Assembly: GCF_001183545.1 (NCBI RefSeq)
Contig: NZ_KQ236688.1
Location: 326,414 to 390,413 of the forward strand
DNA length: 64,000 nt
Direction: 5' to 3'
Origin: Cellvibrio sp. pealriver
Lineage (GTDB): Bacteria > Pseudomonadota > Gammaproteobacteria > Pseudomonadales > Cellvibrionaceae
The stretch's first letter is position 1, and every line of letters begins with the position of its first letter. Shown piece after piece: positions 53,001-62,316 of this stretch. The translations under genes and the position numbers were made by a program. Below the pieces are notes generated by a model that was given only the letters and a program-made list of their open reading frames with translations, was not told where the DNA came from and did not search any database.

Positions 53001-53936
53001 CTGTGGAGCGAAACCAGTTATCGCATTCAAGCGCTGCGTGACAACCCTGTGTGCGCAGAACAAGAATTTGCCGCGATTACAAAGCCAAATCCTGGTTTGA
53101 GCGTAAAACTCAGCTACGACCAAAATGACGATGTTGCTGCTCCGTTCATTAACACTGGCGTTCGTCCTGCTATCGCCGTGTTGCGTGAGCAGGGTGTTAA
53201 TGGTCACGTGGAAATGGCGGCGGCATTTGATCGCGCTGGTTTCAAAGCCGTTGATGTGCACATGAGCGATTTGCTTTCAGGTCGTGTATCACTGGAACAA
53301 TTCAAAGGCTTGGTTGCCTGCGGTGGTTTCTCTTACGGTGACGTATTGGGTGCGGGTGAGGGTTGGTCGAAAACCATTTTGTTTAACAACAAAGTGCGCG
53401 ATGAATTCGAACGTTTCTTCCATCGCAACGACACTTTCAGTTTGGGTGTATGTAACGGTTGCCAGATGATGTCCAACCTGAAAAATCTGATTCCCGGTGC
53501 TGATCATTGGCCGCGTTTTGTGCGTAACTTGTCTGAGCAATTTGAAGCGCGTTTTAGCTTGGTACAAGTACAGGAATCGTCATCCGTTTTGTTTAAAGGT
53601 ATGAGCGGTTCGCATATGCCAGTAGCGGTTGCACACGGTGAAGGCTATGCCGAATTTGCCAATGCAGATGCGCTGAACGTGTGTAACGAGAGTGGCACGG
53701 TTGCGCTGCGTTTTATCGACAACAATTTGCAAGCAACTGAAACCTATCCGGCTAACCCGAACGGTTCTCCATTGGGTATTACCAGCGTTGCCAGCAAAGA
53801 TGGTCGCGTCACCATTATGATGCCGCACCCCGAGCGCGTATTCCGCGCAGTGACCAACTCCTGGAAACCGGATGATTGGAAAGACGATGGTGCATGGTTG
53901 CGCTTGTTCCGCAATGCGCGCGTGTTTGTGAGTTAA
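50070..53936 (+). CDS. purL: Phosphoribosylformylglycinamidine synthase PurL
   Basis: This enzyme catalyses the fourth step of purine synthesis, turning FGAR and glutamine into FGAM with ATP. It has 1288 residues, the size of the single-chain large PurL. An N-terminal domain is followed by the two AIRS-like halves ([55 protein letters not shown]) and a C-terminal glutaminase with Cys near residue 1128 in GVCNGCQMM and MPHPER. It is divergent from mltF and followed by a terminator. Confidence 0.97.
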   Translation: MLILRGAPALSSFRTQKLLSSLQQRVPAVTGVSSEFVHFANVSSPLSDAQQQVLKQLLTYGPKVEQEASHDGELFLVVPRLGTISPWASKATDIAKNTGLENVKRIERGIAYYVTGAAAADRAAIAALLHDRMVETVFDSLEAAEQLFIQQQPAAQTSVDILGGGRAALVEANKSLGLALAEDEIDYLVESFTHLGRNPIDVELMMFAQANSEHCRHKIFNASWTIDGEEQQRSLFKMIKNTNEVGGEDVLSAYADNAAVVVGHEAGRFYPNPETKAYEYTQQPIHILMKVETHNHPTAISPFSGAGTGAGGEIRDEGAVGRGSKPKVGLTGFTVSNLQIPGFEQPWEQNYGKPNRIVNALDIMIEGPIGGAAFNNEFGRPNICGYFRTFEENFDGERRGYHKPIMLAGGYGNIKTEHIEKPPFGAGTKLVVLGGPAMLIGLGGGAASSMTSGSSSEDLDFASVQRQNPEMERRCQEVIDACWQLGDKNPIAFIHDVGAGGLSNAFPELVKDGGTGGKFELRNVPNDEPSMSPLAIWCNESQERYVLAIAPADLPRFEAICQRERAAYAVVGEATDEKHLLVNDKHFDAKPVDLPMSVLFGKPPKMHRVAEKHTAKTSEFSTAGIELKEAAERVLKHPAVASKNFLITIGDRSVTGMVARDQMVGPWQVPVADVAVTTISYDSYAGEAMSMGERTPVALLDAPASGRMAIAEAITNIAATRIAKLSDVKLSANWMCAAGHKGEEEKLYRTVEAVGMELCPALGITIPVGKDSMSMRTAWKEGDENKAVTAPLSLVISAFSPVVDVRQTLTPQLRTDKGDTDLILVDLGNGKNRLGGSILAQVYNQLGQTPADLDSAEQLKNFFNATQASLAANELLAYHDRSDGGLFATIAEMAFAGHTGVSINLDGLGEDALAVLFSEEAGAVVQVARAQSAAVQKRFADAGLKVNVIGGLNSSDSLNISLNGKVLFDQPRAQLQALWSETSYRIQALRDNPVCAEQEFAAITKPNPGLSVKLSYDQNDDVAAPFINTGVRPAIAVLREQGVNGHVEMAAAFDRAGFKAVDVHMSDLLSGRVSLEQFKGLVACGGFSYGDVLGAGEGWSKTILFNNKVRDEFERFFHRNDTFSLGVCNGCQMMSNLKNLIPGADHWPRFVRNLSEQFEARFSLVQVQESSSVLFKGMSGSHMPVAVAHGEGYAEFANADALNVCNESGTVALRFIDNNLQATETYPANPNGSPLGITSVASKDGRVTIMMPHPERVFRAVTNSWKPDDWKDDGAWLRLFRNARVFVS

Positions 53937-53990
53937 TTACTGGCAATCCAAAATTCTCAACAAACAACATCATGTATAAAAATTATGTAT

Positions 53991-54014
53991 AGGAGGCTTC
54001 GGCCTCCTTTTTTG
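53991..54014 (+). terminator. Intrinsic terminator after purL
   Basis: AGGAGGC-TTCG-GCCTCCT with a stable TTCG-type loop is followed by TTTTTG. Confidence 0.9.
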
Positions 54015-54127
54015 TTTCCAATGGCACCACCTCAGTACTGTTAGTCACAATTTCTTACAATTCTTTTGAATTCCCTTTCGCATACTCCGGTACGACAAAT
54101 TGACCTGATGCAATACAAAAAGGAGCG

Positions 54128-55195
54128 ATGAAGATGAAAATATCAAACGGCGTTACGCGCTGGTGCGGCGTTATTCTGGGCTTGTTGTTAGCGGCTTGTG
54201 GTAGCGATGATTTACCCAAACCCAGTATCACTGTTGCACACGATGGTCTTGATGGACGAATCATCACGCGTTTGTATGCTGATAAGCAGACGTTGTTAGC
54301 TGCGACGGATCGCGGCTTGTATCGCAAAGTAAGCGCGCAGCGCACGTGGGAGGCTGCAGGGTTGGTGGATCGGGAAGTGTTGGATCTTGCGATTATCGCT
54401 CCCAATCACTATCTCGCCACGACAGAGCGCCAACATGATGATTCGGTTGAACATCGCTTATTTGAAACGCTCAATGGCGGTAGTACATGGCAGGAGATTG
54501 CACACAATTTTGGTGGTGATGAAGGCACGGAGGCGTTGTACGGCATGCACTACGATGATGACAACAACGCCCTTTATGCGACTGGTATTGAGGCGTTGGG
54601 TGTTTCTTACGATGAAGGGCGCAGCTGGCAATTGCTGAGTGGTATGTGGCATGGGTTTGGGCAGCGCAAAACTATTGTAAAACGCAACCCTGCAACTAAC
54701 GAAATTTGGTTCGGCGGGCAAAATGCTTTCGAGCAATTGGTGTTGAATGTGTATTCTCTGGATACAAAAGAACTGCGTAGCTATCGCGATTTGTTGCCCA
54801 ACCCCAGCGTGATTTACGGTATTCAATTTGATCGCGCTCGCCCTGACTGGGTGATGGTATCGGGTGAGGGAGGGGTGTTGGCCAGCAGCAATCGCGGAGC
54901 CAATTGGACTACGTTAATTGGCGATGTGGATTATCGTTTTTACTTTGATGTCGCCATAGATCCATTAACACCTGCGACGTTTTATACCGCGGGTTGGGAT
55001 AAAAATTGGGATACTCCGCAGCCCCTGATTTTTGAAGTATCTAACGATGGCGGCCAGCGATGGAAGAAATACCGTCATAATGACCCCACGCTGTTTGGCG
55101 GCGTGCGCAGTATGATCGCCGTGGTTGAAGACGGCAAAACCCGCGTCTATTTAGGCTTGTATCGCGGCGGCATTATGAAAGTCACGATTCATTAG
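54128..55195 (+). CDS. Beta-propeller lipoprotein with sortilin/BNR-like repeats
   Basis: This is a secreted lipoprotein of 355 residues. The N-terminal signal ends in the lipobox LLAAC (Cys near residue 24). The rest shows repeated Asp-box-like turns: LNGGSTWQEI, YDEGRSWQLL, SNRGANWTTL and SNDGGQRWKKY, each expected at a blade edge of a beta-propeller. Such proteins are often photosystem stability (Ycf48)-like or glycan-binding, but no catalytic residues identify an enzyme. AGGAGCG precedes the ATG. It is monocistronic, between two terminators. Confidence 0.75.
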   Translation: MKMKISNGVTRWCGVILGLLLAACGSDDLPKPSITVAHDGLDGRIITRLYADKQTLLAATDRGLYRKVSAQRTWEAAGLVDREVLDLAIIAPNHYLATTERQHDDSVEHRLFETLNGGSTWQEIAHNFGGDEGTEALYGMHYDDDNNALYATGIEALGVSYDEGRSWQLLSGMWHGFGQRKTIVKRNPATNEIWFGGQNAFEQLVLNVYSLDTKELRSYRDLLPNPSVIYGIQFDRARPDWVMVSGEGGVLASSNRGANWTTLIGDVDYRFYFDVAIDPLTPATFYTAGWDKNWDTPQPLIFEVSNDGGQRWKKYRHNDPTLFGGVRSMIAVVEDGKTRVYLGLYRGGIMKVTIH

Positions 55196-55238
55196 TTTCA
55201 TATTCATTTCCCTGCAGACTACAAAATATTACAAACTC

Positions 55239-55271
55239 AACCGGGATGTATTAGTCTCCCGGTTTGTTTTT
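55239..55271 (+). terminator. Intrinsic terminator after the propeller lipoprotein
   Basis: AACCGGGA pairs perfectly with TCCCGGTT around a 10-base loop and a T-rich tail follows. Confidence 0.75.
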
Positions 55272-55421
55272 GTGCTTCAATAACTTACGAACATATGCCG
55301 AAAGCGATAACGCTACCGGGTTCGGGGGCGGCGCTGTTACCCATTGAACCCTGAATTACGTATAACGTCTTATTCATTACTTGCAGCAGTGTTGCAGGAA
55401 TAGTCTCCAAAATCCTCGTTA

Positions 55422-56135
55422 ATGAAACAGGTAGATAATGCTATGAAAACCATGAAACACACTATGACAACGATTGCACTGGTGGTGCTGGCAGCCAGTG
55501 TGATAACCGGTTGTTCATTTACCAAACCCCATGAAAAAGAGGCCCAGTTAAAAGCCGACAAAGCAGGCCTGACAGCCGTTGAGAAAACACGCTTTGATGG
55601 TACGTTTATCGCCAAAGGTGCGGAGTTTTCGCAATACAAAAAGTTGTTGGTTGAGCAACTGGATTTGAGCGATGTGAAAATCCGCAAACAGACGGGAACC
55701 AATATGGTTTACGACACGCCTTGGGAGTTGAATGACACAGATCGTCGCTATTATTCAGAGCGTTACACTGAAGCGCTGATGAATAATTTGATTGCCGATG
55801 GTACTTACTCAACCGCCGTGCAAGCAGGCCCGGATGTGATGACGGTATCTGCCAAAGTATTGGAAATTGCGCCTTTGGCTAGCAAAGACGATATGAAGGG
55901 CCGCCCCAACCGAATGAAAGTGTATAGCGAAGGTATGGGGACCATGACTCTGGAAATTTCGCTGTACGACTCCGTATCCGGTAAGCCGCTTGCGATTATT
56001 ACTGACCAGCGTGATTTGGGAAAAATATGGGAGGAAAATAATCGGGTGACAAACAATATCCAGGTGCGTTTGGCGTTTAACCATTGGCTGCGTAATTTGC
56101 GCACCGAGCTGGATAAAGTATCGGATCGTCATTAA
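55422..56135 (+). CDS. DUF3313-type lipoprotein
   Basis: This protein has up to 237 residues; the ATG at 55443 (MKTMKHTM...) is as likely a start as 55422. The signal peptide ends in lipobox VITGC. The body matches DUF3313 lipoproteins: FIAKGAEFSQYKKLLVEQLDLS, RYYSERYTEALMNNL, and a C-terminal WEENNRVTNNIQVRLAFNHW. The family is periplasmic or outer-membrane and of unknown role. A bidirectional terminator separates it from convergent trxB. Confidence 0.8.
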   Translation: MKQVDNAMKTMKHTMTTIALVVLAASVITGCSFTKPHEKEAQLKADKAGLTAVEKTRFDGTFIAKGAEFSQYKKLLVEQLDLSDVKIRKQTGTNMVYDTPWELNDTDRRYYSERYTEALMNNLIADGTYSTAVQAGPDVMTVSAKVLEIAPLASKDDMKGRPNRMKVYSEGMGTMTLEISLYDSVSGKPLAIITDQRDLGKIWEENNRVTNNIQVRLAFNHWLRNLRTELDKVSDRH

Positions 56136-56154
56136 TCCACTATTAAGTGGTGCA

Positions 56155-56197
56155 TAAAAAAAGAGGAAAACCCGAACGGGTTTTCCTCTTTTTTTAT
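56155..56197. terminator. Bidirectional terminator between the DUF3313 gene and trxB
   Basis: AAAGAGGAAAACCCG pairs with CGGGTTTTCCTCTTT with A- and T-runs outside, so it can end transcripts from both strands. Confidence 0.9.
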
Positions 56198-56307
56198 CAC
56201 GCTTTCTATCACACTTTTTTAGCTTAGCCGCTTCTTTTTAATCACTTCTTTTTTCACTGCAATAAAAAGAAAAAGTGCTTCAATCAAATGCTGTGAAAAA
56301 ATCGCGA

Positions 56308-57273
<966 letters not shown>

Positions 57274-57500
57274 TTAATAAAGATGGGATAGTCGAATAGG
57301 AGGTAATCGCAATGTGGGGGCATGATAGGCCAATCACAATAGCCGTGCAAAATTGTCTGGCTCAATCTGCCGGATTGGAAATGGCTATGTGGGGATTTAG
57401 TGCACTGGATAGCGGCGCAGATTAACGACAATGCGTGCGACCGCGTGCTCGAAAATGTGATCGAATAGTGTGCTTGCAGAATGGGTGCCGGCGGATTTGG

Positions 57501-59258
57501 TTAGCCCGTCATGACACCCAGAGTAGACATACGGTTTGTCCATTCTTGTGCGCTATGGCTGCGCAAAAGTTGTTCAAATGCGGCGGGAGAAAGCGGTTTT
57601 GAAAATAAATAACCTTGCAATAAATCGGCACCATAATCGCGGCAAATCCGCGCTTGTTCGCGAGTTTCTACCCCTTCCACCACAATTGTCAGGTCAAGAC
57701 TTTTAGCGAACACAATCATCGCACGCAATATGCGGCAGTCAGCTGCGTTATCAGGGACACCCTGGACAAATTTGCGGTCAATTTTGAGTGTGCTTGCGGG
57801 TAATTCTTTGAGGTATGCCATGGAGGAATAGCCCGTACCAAAATCATCTACCGCAATATCCACTCCGTAATCCCGGATTTGTTTCAGGCGCTGTGCTGTG
57901 CTTTGTAAATTTTCAATCAGGATGGACTCGGTAATTTCCAGACTGACGCTGCTCCCAGGCAAACCGGTTCGCTCAAGGTCATCAATTATCCCTTGATAAA
58001 GATCCGGATCAGTCAGCAACTGAGCGCACACATTAAATTTCATGTTGAATGTATCGTCAACCAATCCTTGTTTGCGCCAGTCAGCTAATTGTTGGCAAGC
58101 ATTAAAACGGCTGCGCGAATCAATTTCACCGATTAATCCGATTTCTTCAGCAAGCCCGATAAATTCAATGGGGGGCAAAATTCCACGCTGTGGGTGATCC
58201 CAGCGAATCAATCCTTCTGCGCCACAGATTTCAAAGGTTTGTGCATCGACAATCGGTTGATAAAACAAGACAAAATGATTGGTGGGAATCAGTGCGCGTA
58301 ATTCTTTTTCAAGACGCAACCGCTCTTGCATTTGCGCTTGCATAGAGGATGAAAAAAACTGGAAATTATTGCGCCCATCCTGTTTTGCACGATACATCGC
58401 CATGTCTGCTGCTTTGAGCAGATCACTGGCGGTTTCGCCCGCATCAGGATAAGTGGCAATACCAATACTACTGGAGATGGTATTTTCATTGGTGCCTACC
58501 AAAACCGGTCGCCGCAAATCATCGAGGATGCGCTGCGCCAACTGGCTTATGGCCTCCTGTGAATCAAAATTGTGGGCGAGTATGGCAAATTCATCACCAC
58601 CCAAGCGGCACACGATATCGCCCGCACGGACGACATGCAGTAAACGATTGGCAACTTCTTTTAATACCAAATCGCCAATCACATGGCCCAAGCCGTCATT
58701 AATAAATTTAAAATTATCGAGATCCAAAAATAATAATGCGAGCTGTTCATTGTGGCGCTTGGCGCGCTGGATCGCCGAGCGCAAGCTTTCATCAAAGTAG
58801 TAGCGGTTGGCGAGCCCGGTGAGCGAATCGTTTTCGGCCAGTGCACGTAAACGTTGATGACTTTCTTGCAGTTGTCGCTCCAAAACATGACGGGCGCGCG
58901 CATGGGTGATAGCGCGAGTCAAATGCTTGTGGGCAATTTCAGATTTAAACAAAACATCTTGTGCGCCTGCTTCAATAAATTCACGTTCGAGGTCATCGTC
59001 GGCGCTGGCACCGGTGAGGATGATAATCGCCGCATGATGATGAGGGTGTTTATTCAATAGGTGCAATACTTCCATTCCGTCGATGTCAGGCAGGCGATAG
59101 TCAAGCAGCACTGCATCGAAGTCATTGCTATCAAACTGGGCGAGCCCTTCGTTGGCAGAACCCGCTTGGGCAATAGTGATATCCCACTCGGTTTTCTTAA
59201 ATGTGCGGATGATCGCCTGACGATCCAGTTCGTTATCATCGATCAGTAATAACTTCAT
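57501..59258 (-). CDS. Response regulator with GGDEF and EAL domains
   Basis: This 585-residue protein may make or degrade c-di-GMP. The receiver (1-120) has phosphoacceptor Asp53 (LLDYRLPD). GGDEF is intact at 220-224, and an RxxD inhibitory site (211-214) lies five residues before it. The EAL domain reads EGL at 348-350 in place of EAL, but keeps N (FNVCAQ), ITES, DDFGTGYSS, the KIDR lysine and EGVET, so phosphodiesterase activity is possible. It is the last gene of a three-gene signalling unit with the kinase and response regulator upstream. Confidence 0.9.
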   Translation of the reverse strand: MKLLLIDDNELDRQAIIRTFKKTEWDITIAQAGSANEGLAQFDSNDFDAVLLDYRLPDIDGMEVLHLLNKHPHHHAAIIILTGASADDDLEREFIEAGAQDVLFKSEIAHKHLTRAITHARARHVLERQLQESHQRLRALAENDSLTGLANRYYFDESLRSAIQRAKRHNEQLALLFLDLDNFKFINDGLGHVIGDLVLKEVANRLLHVVRAGDIVCRLGGDEFAILAHNFDSQEAISQLAQRILDDLRRPVLVGTNENTISSSIGIATYPDAGETASDLLKAADMAMYRAKQDGRNNFQFFSSSMQAQMQERLRLEKELRALIPTNHFVLFYQPIVDAQTFEICGAEGLIRWDHPQRGILPPIEFIGLAEEIGLIGEIDSRSRFNACQQLADWRKQGLVDDTFNMKFNVCAQLLTDPDLYQGIIDDLERTGLPGSSVSLEITESILIENLQSTAQRLKQIRDYGVDIAVDDFGTGYSSMAYLKELPASTLKIDRKFVQGVPDNAADCRILRAMIVFAKSLDLTIVVEGVETREQARICRDYGADLLQGYLFSKPLSPAAFEQLLRSHSAQEWTNRMSTLGVMTG

Positions 59259-59308
59259 GCAAAATACCTCTTTGCTTGGTTCCTGTTGTTCATACTGTCT
59301 GCTAGTTT

Positions 59309-59764
59309 TTATTGCGTTTTAACCGGTAACTCAATGACTCGCCAGTAGTGGTCAAGCAAACTGACTACCTGCATAAAATCACTGTCCATCCGTTGTTTTA
59401 GCAAGTAACCGGCCACGTGTTCGCGATAGGCCGCAATAATGTCTTCGTCTGATTTTGAGGTGGTCAGGACAAATACCACGGCCGTTGTCAGTTCCGGATC
59501 CGAGCGCAAGACCTCTAAAAACTCCAGCCCATTCATGCGCGGCATATTGATGTCTAACAAAATAATATAAGGGCTGGGTATTTCACCATTACGCAATATT
59601 TCAAGCGCTTCAAGGCCGTCTTTTGCGCGATACAGCGGGTTGAGTAACTTGAGTTTATGTAAGGCCCTGCGCAGCGCCGTTGCGTCTATATCGTCGTCGT
59701 CGATAATCAGCAGGCTGACGGTTTTGAATTCCTGATTGTCAGTCGGATGAAGTTTATCAATCAT
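59309..59764 (-). CDS. Single-domain response regulator, Rcp1-like
   Basis: This 151-residue receiver without an output domain has the acidic start LLIIDDDDID, phosphoacceptor Asp71 (ILLDINMPRMNG), Thr in VLTTSKS and the LLKQ lysine. The length and sequence style fit the Rcp1 subfamily that pairs with phytochrome-like kinases. Its start overlaps the kinase gene's end by eight bases, so the kinase is its likely partner. It probably passes phosphate on or acts through protein contacts. Confidence 0.88.
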   Translation of the reverse strand: MIDKLHPTDNQEFKTVSLLIIDDDDIDATALRRALHKLKLLNPLYRAKDGLEALEILRNGEIPSPYIILLDINMPRMNGLEFLEVLRSDPELTTAVVFVLTTSKSDEDIIAAYREHVAGYLLKQRMDSDFMQVVSLLDHYWRVIELPVKTQ

Positions 59765-61991
59765 GACTTTGCTTCCTTTTCGTTATATGTGCTGGCCAGG
59801 AAAAGGTGAATTGGCAGCCTCTGCCGTTGGAGAAGACACGGATGCTGCCACCATAGGTTTCCACAATTTTTTTGATCAGCGCGAGCCCCATACCACTGCC
59901 TTCCTGTTCATCGCGCGACTTCAGGGTTTGGAACATACCAAATACCCGCGCCTGAAATTTTTCGGGTATTCCGGGGCCGTCATCCCTTACGCTGAACTCA
60001 TAGAAGTCGGCAGAAATACGTTGTGCTTCAATGCGAATAATGCCGTCATCGCGGTCATGATGTTTTATGGCATTGGAAAATAAATTACGGAGAATTTGTT
60101 CAAAGGGTGTGCCCAGAGTTTCAAACACGGGTAATTCATCTCCCAGCTCCAGTCGCAATCCCGGTTTGGTGTTTTGGATTTCAAATAATTCTTTCGCAAT
60201 ATGTGCGACATCAATGGTGGTGATAGCGCCGTCGGTTTTACCCGCGCGGTAAAATACCAACAGGTCATCCAATAGTTTCTCCATTCTATGGATGCGGTTG
60301 CGCAACATGCGTGTGTGTTTTTCTACCTCGTTAAATTCTTTTGCTTCCAAATCTTCATCAATCCAGCTGGACAGCTGTGAAATACCGCGCAAAGGGGATT
60401 TCAAATCATGCGAGGCAACATAGGCAAAGGTTTCCAGTTCTTTGTTGGTTTGTGCAAGTCGGTTGTTTGATCTTTCCAGTTCTTGTTGATGCTGTTCTAT
60501 TAGGCGCATGGCTTTATTGCGCTCATCAATATTGTGCGCAAACACCTTGAGTGTTTGCGCCATTTCACCGATTTCATGTGGATGATCATGGAACGGGATA
60601 ACCGCTTGGGCATTGCCATCAGCCAGTGCCAACATAGTGCGGCGGATTTTCTCCAGCTGCCAATTCAGGCTACGGGTAATGAGGCCTGAAACCAAAATAC
60701 CCATCAGCAGAAATCCACAAATTACGACAACCATTAAATTGCCAGCATGATTTTTAGTGTTAATCGCCTCTGCATTAAGCTGTAGCATTTGTTCTTGCGC
60801 TTTCAGGAGAATGGCATCGCAAAGTGCTTCTATCGCAAAGGTTTTTTCCTGGCTGAGTGTCACTGCTGTTTGGCGGTAACTTTCGATGTTGCCTGCCTGC
60901 AGTTGGGTGTAACTTTCCAATACGATAAGACGCCATTGTTTGAATTGATGAGCTATTTGGTCGGTGTCGATGTTATGGATAGGATCGCGCTGGATGATTG
61001 CCAGATTTTGATCAAGATTTTTTTGGGTGTATTCGAGCAGTTGAGGAATGTTGTGTTCTTGTGCGAGCGCGGGATTAACCGCAATGTCTTTCATCGTACG
61101 ATTAAGCCTGCCGACATAGGTGCGGATCTGCAGAACGGCATTATTGGTCTGTACGGGTTCATCGTAGAGTTTTTGTGAAATAGCGGCCACTTTATTAATT
61201 TGCAGAAGGCCGACGGAACCAATACCGATGAATAACAAGCTCATAAAAATAAAGCCGGTCGCCAAACGGCTAAACACACTCAGGCGATTAAATGCATCAA
61301 TAGCCGCGCGATAACGCAAGCGTAAAATCGCGCCGGAAAATGCGAGCAGACCGACCGCTGTGTGCGGTGCCATTTTAATCCCCAGCCACACAAAAGTAGG
61401 GAATATGCCAAAACCCTGGCCAATGATTGCGGACAAAATAATAAAGATCATCGTCACGCATAGCAGTGTGGTGATGAGCGTGTAATTACCTTGTGTATAA
61501 CGTGAAAACAATAAGGCTAGGCTTGCGAGTAGTAATACCGAACTGGTAGAGGGTGAAATAGGTTGGCTGCGCACAGGTGGCTCATTGAGCAGTATCACAA
61601 ACCAGTCAGTGGTGTTGAGCTCAATACCTGTTGTTAAATCCAGCAGTGTCAACGTGGCGATGATGAATAATGTAAAACTGCACATCGACAGTAATATCGA
61701 TTCCATTTTCACAACCGCGATCAACCCCAAACCACAGGCAATAAATGCCAGTGCGGTGTTGTAAGCCATCAGTGTTGTATAAGGGTAGATACTGGCGAGC
61801 AAGTGCGGCGCATGCCAGCTGAGCAGCACACAACCGCCTGTTGACAACAGGAGTATTGCAATTAAAAAAAGCGGCCAATGGTGGGCTTTGCCTGCGCTGG
61901 TATTATCAGCGCCATTGATAACAATACTGTGCATGTCTCGTTTAATCCGTATCCCCTGAGAATCATTTTCCTTCGCTGGACTGCTTGTCAT
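59757..61991 (-). CDS. Membrane histidine kinase with sensor and HAMP
   Basis: This 744-residue sensor kinase has about seven to eight hydrophobic segments in residues 40-240, then a periplasmic helical region bounded by two more membrane helices (about 245-265 and 418-440), resembling a 4-helix chemoreceptor-type sensor. HAMP is at about 440-495. A coiled coil leads to the phosphoacceptor His (near residue 528, ASHDLKSPLRG). The ATPase domain has NLFSNAIKHHD, DDGPGIPE and GSGMGLALIKKI. The ligand is unknown. The start could also be the ATG 19 codons later. Confidence 0.88.
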   Translation of the reverse strand: MTSSPAKENDSQGIRIKRDMHSIVINGADNTSAGKAHHWPLFLIAILLLSTGGCVLLSWHAPHLLASIYPYTTLMAYNTALAFIACGLGLIAVVKMESILLSMCSFTLFIIATLTLLDLTTGIELNTTDWFVILLNEPPVRSQPISPSTSSVLLLASLALLFSRYTQGNYTLITTLLCVTMIFIILSAIIGQGFGIFPTFVWLGIKMAPHTAVGLLAFSGAILRLRYRAAIDAFNRLSVFSRLATGFIFMSLLFIGIGSVGLLQINKVAAISQKLYDEPVQTNNAVLQIRTYVGRLNRTMKDIAVNPALAQEHNIPQLLEYTQKNLDQNLAIIQRDPIHNIDTDQIAHQFKQWRLIVLESYTQLQAGNIESYRQTAVTLSQEKTFAIEALCDAILLKAQEQMLQLNAEAINTKNHAGNLMVVVICGFLLMGILVSGLITRSLNWQLEKIRRTMLALADGNAQAVIPFHDHPHEIGEMAQTLKVFAHNIDERNKAMRLIEQHQQELERSNNRLAQTNKELETFAYVASHDLKSPLRGISQLSSWIDEDLEAKEFNEVEKHTRMLRNRIHRMEKLLDDLLVFYRAGKTDGAITTIDVAHIAKELFEIQNTKPGLRLELGDELPVFETLGTPFEQILRNLFSNAIKHHDRDDGIIRIEAQRISADFYEFSVRDDGPGIPEKFQARVFGMFQTLKSRDEQEGSGMGLALIKKIVETYGGSIRVFSNGRGCQFTFSWPAHITKRKQSHD

Positions 61992-62253
61992 TTGGCAATC
62001 GTGTCACTGAGAAAGGAAAAGCACCAATCAAGACTGAGTGTAGATGAGCAATTGATAAATACTCTTAAACAACCTAATTACGAAGAAAATAATTGGTCTT
62101 GGCTATTATTTATAATGATGAGTCATAACTATTGGCCGTGTATGTTGTTTTTGACGCACAATGTATCCAGCGAGAGTGAGAAAAATCCATAATAGATTGG
62201 CGCGTAATTTCGCATTGGTTTATCCTGCTGACCAAAGAAATAATCATAATTTT

Positions 62254-62298
62254 TGTTATACACATTCCGTCTATTAGAACTAGACTTTTTGTATAACA
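62254..62298. promoter_or_regulatory. Nested inverted repeat before the GAF-HlyD gene
   Basis: TGTTATACA (62254-62262) and TGTATAACA (62290-62298) are exact inverted arms. Inside them lie GTCTA (62269) and TAGAC (62281) on nearly the same axis. It ends 18 bases before the start codon. It may be a two-tier operator or a hairpin in the leader RNA. The rest of the 61992-62316 gap is AT-rich and without genes. Confidence 0.5.
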
Positions 62299-62316
62299 CA
62301 GCTTCGTAGAATAACC

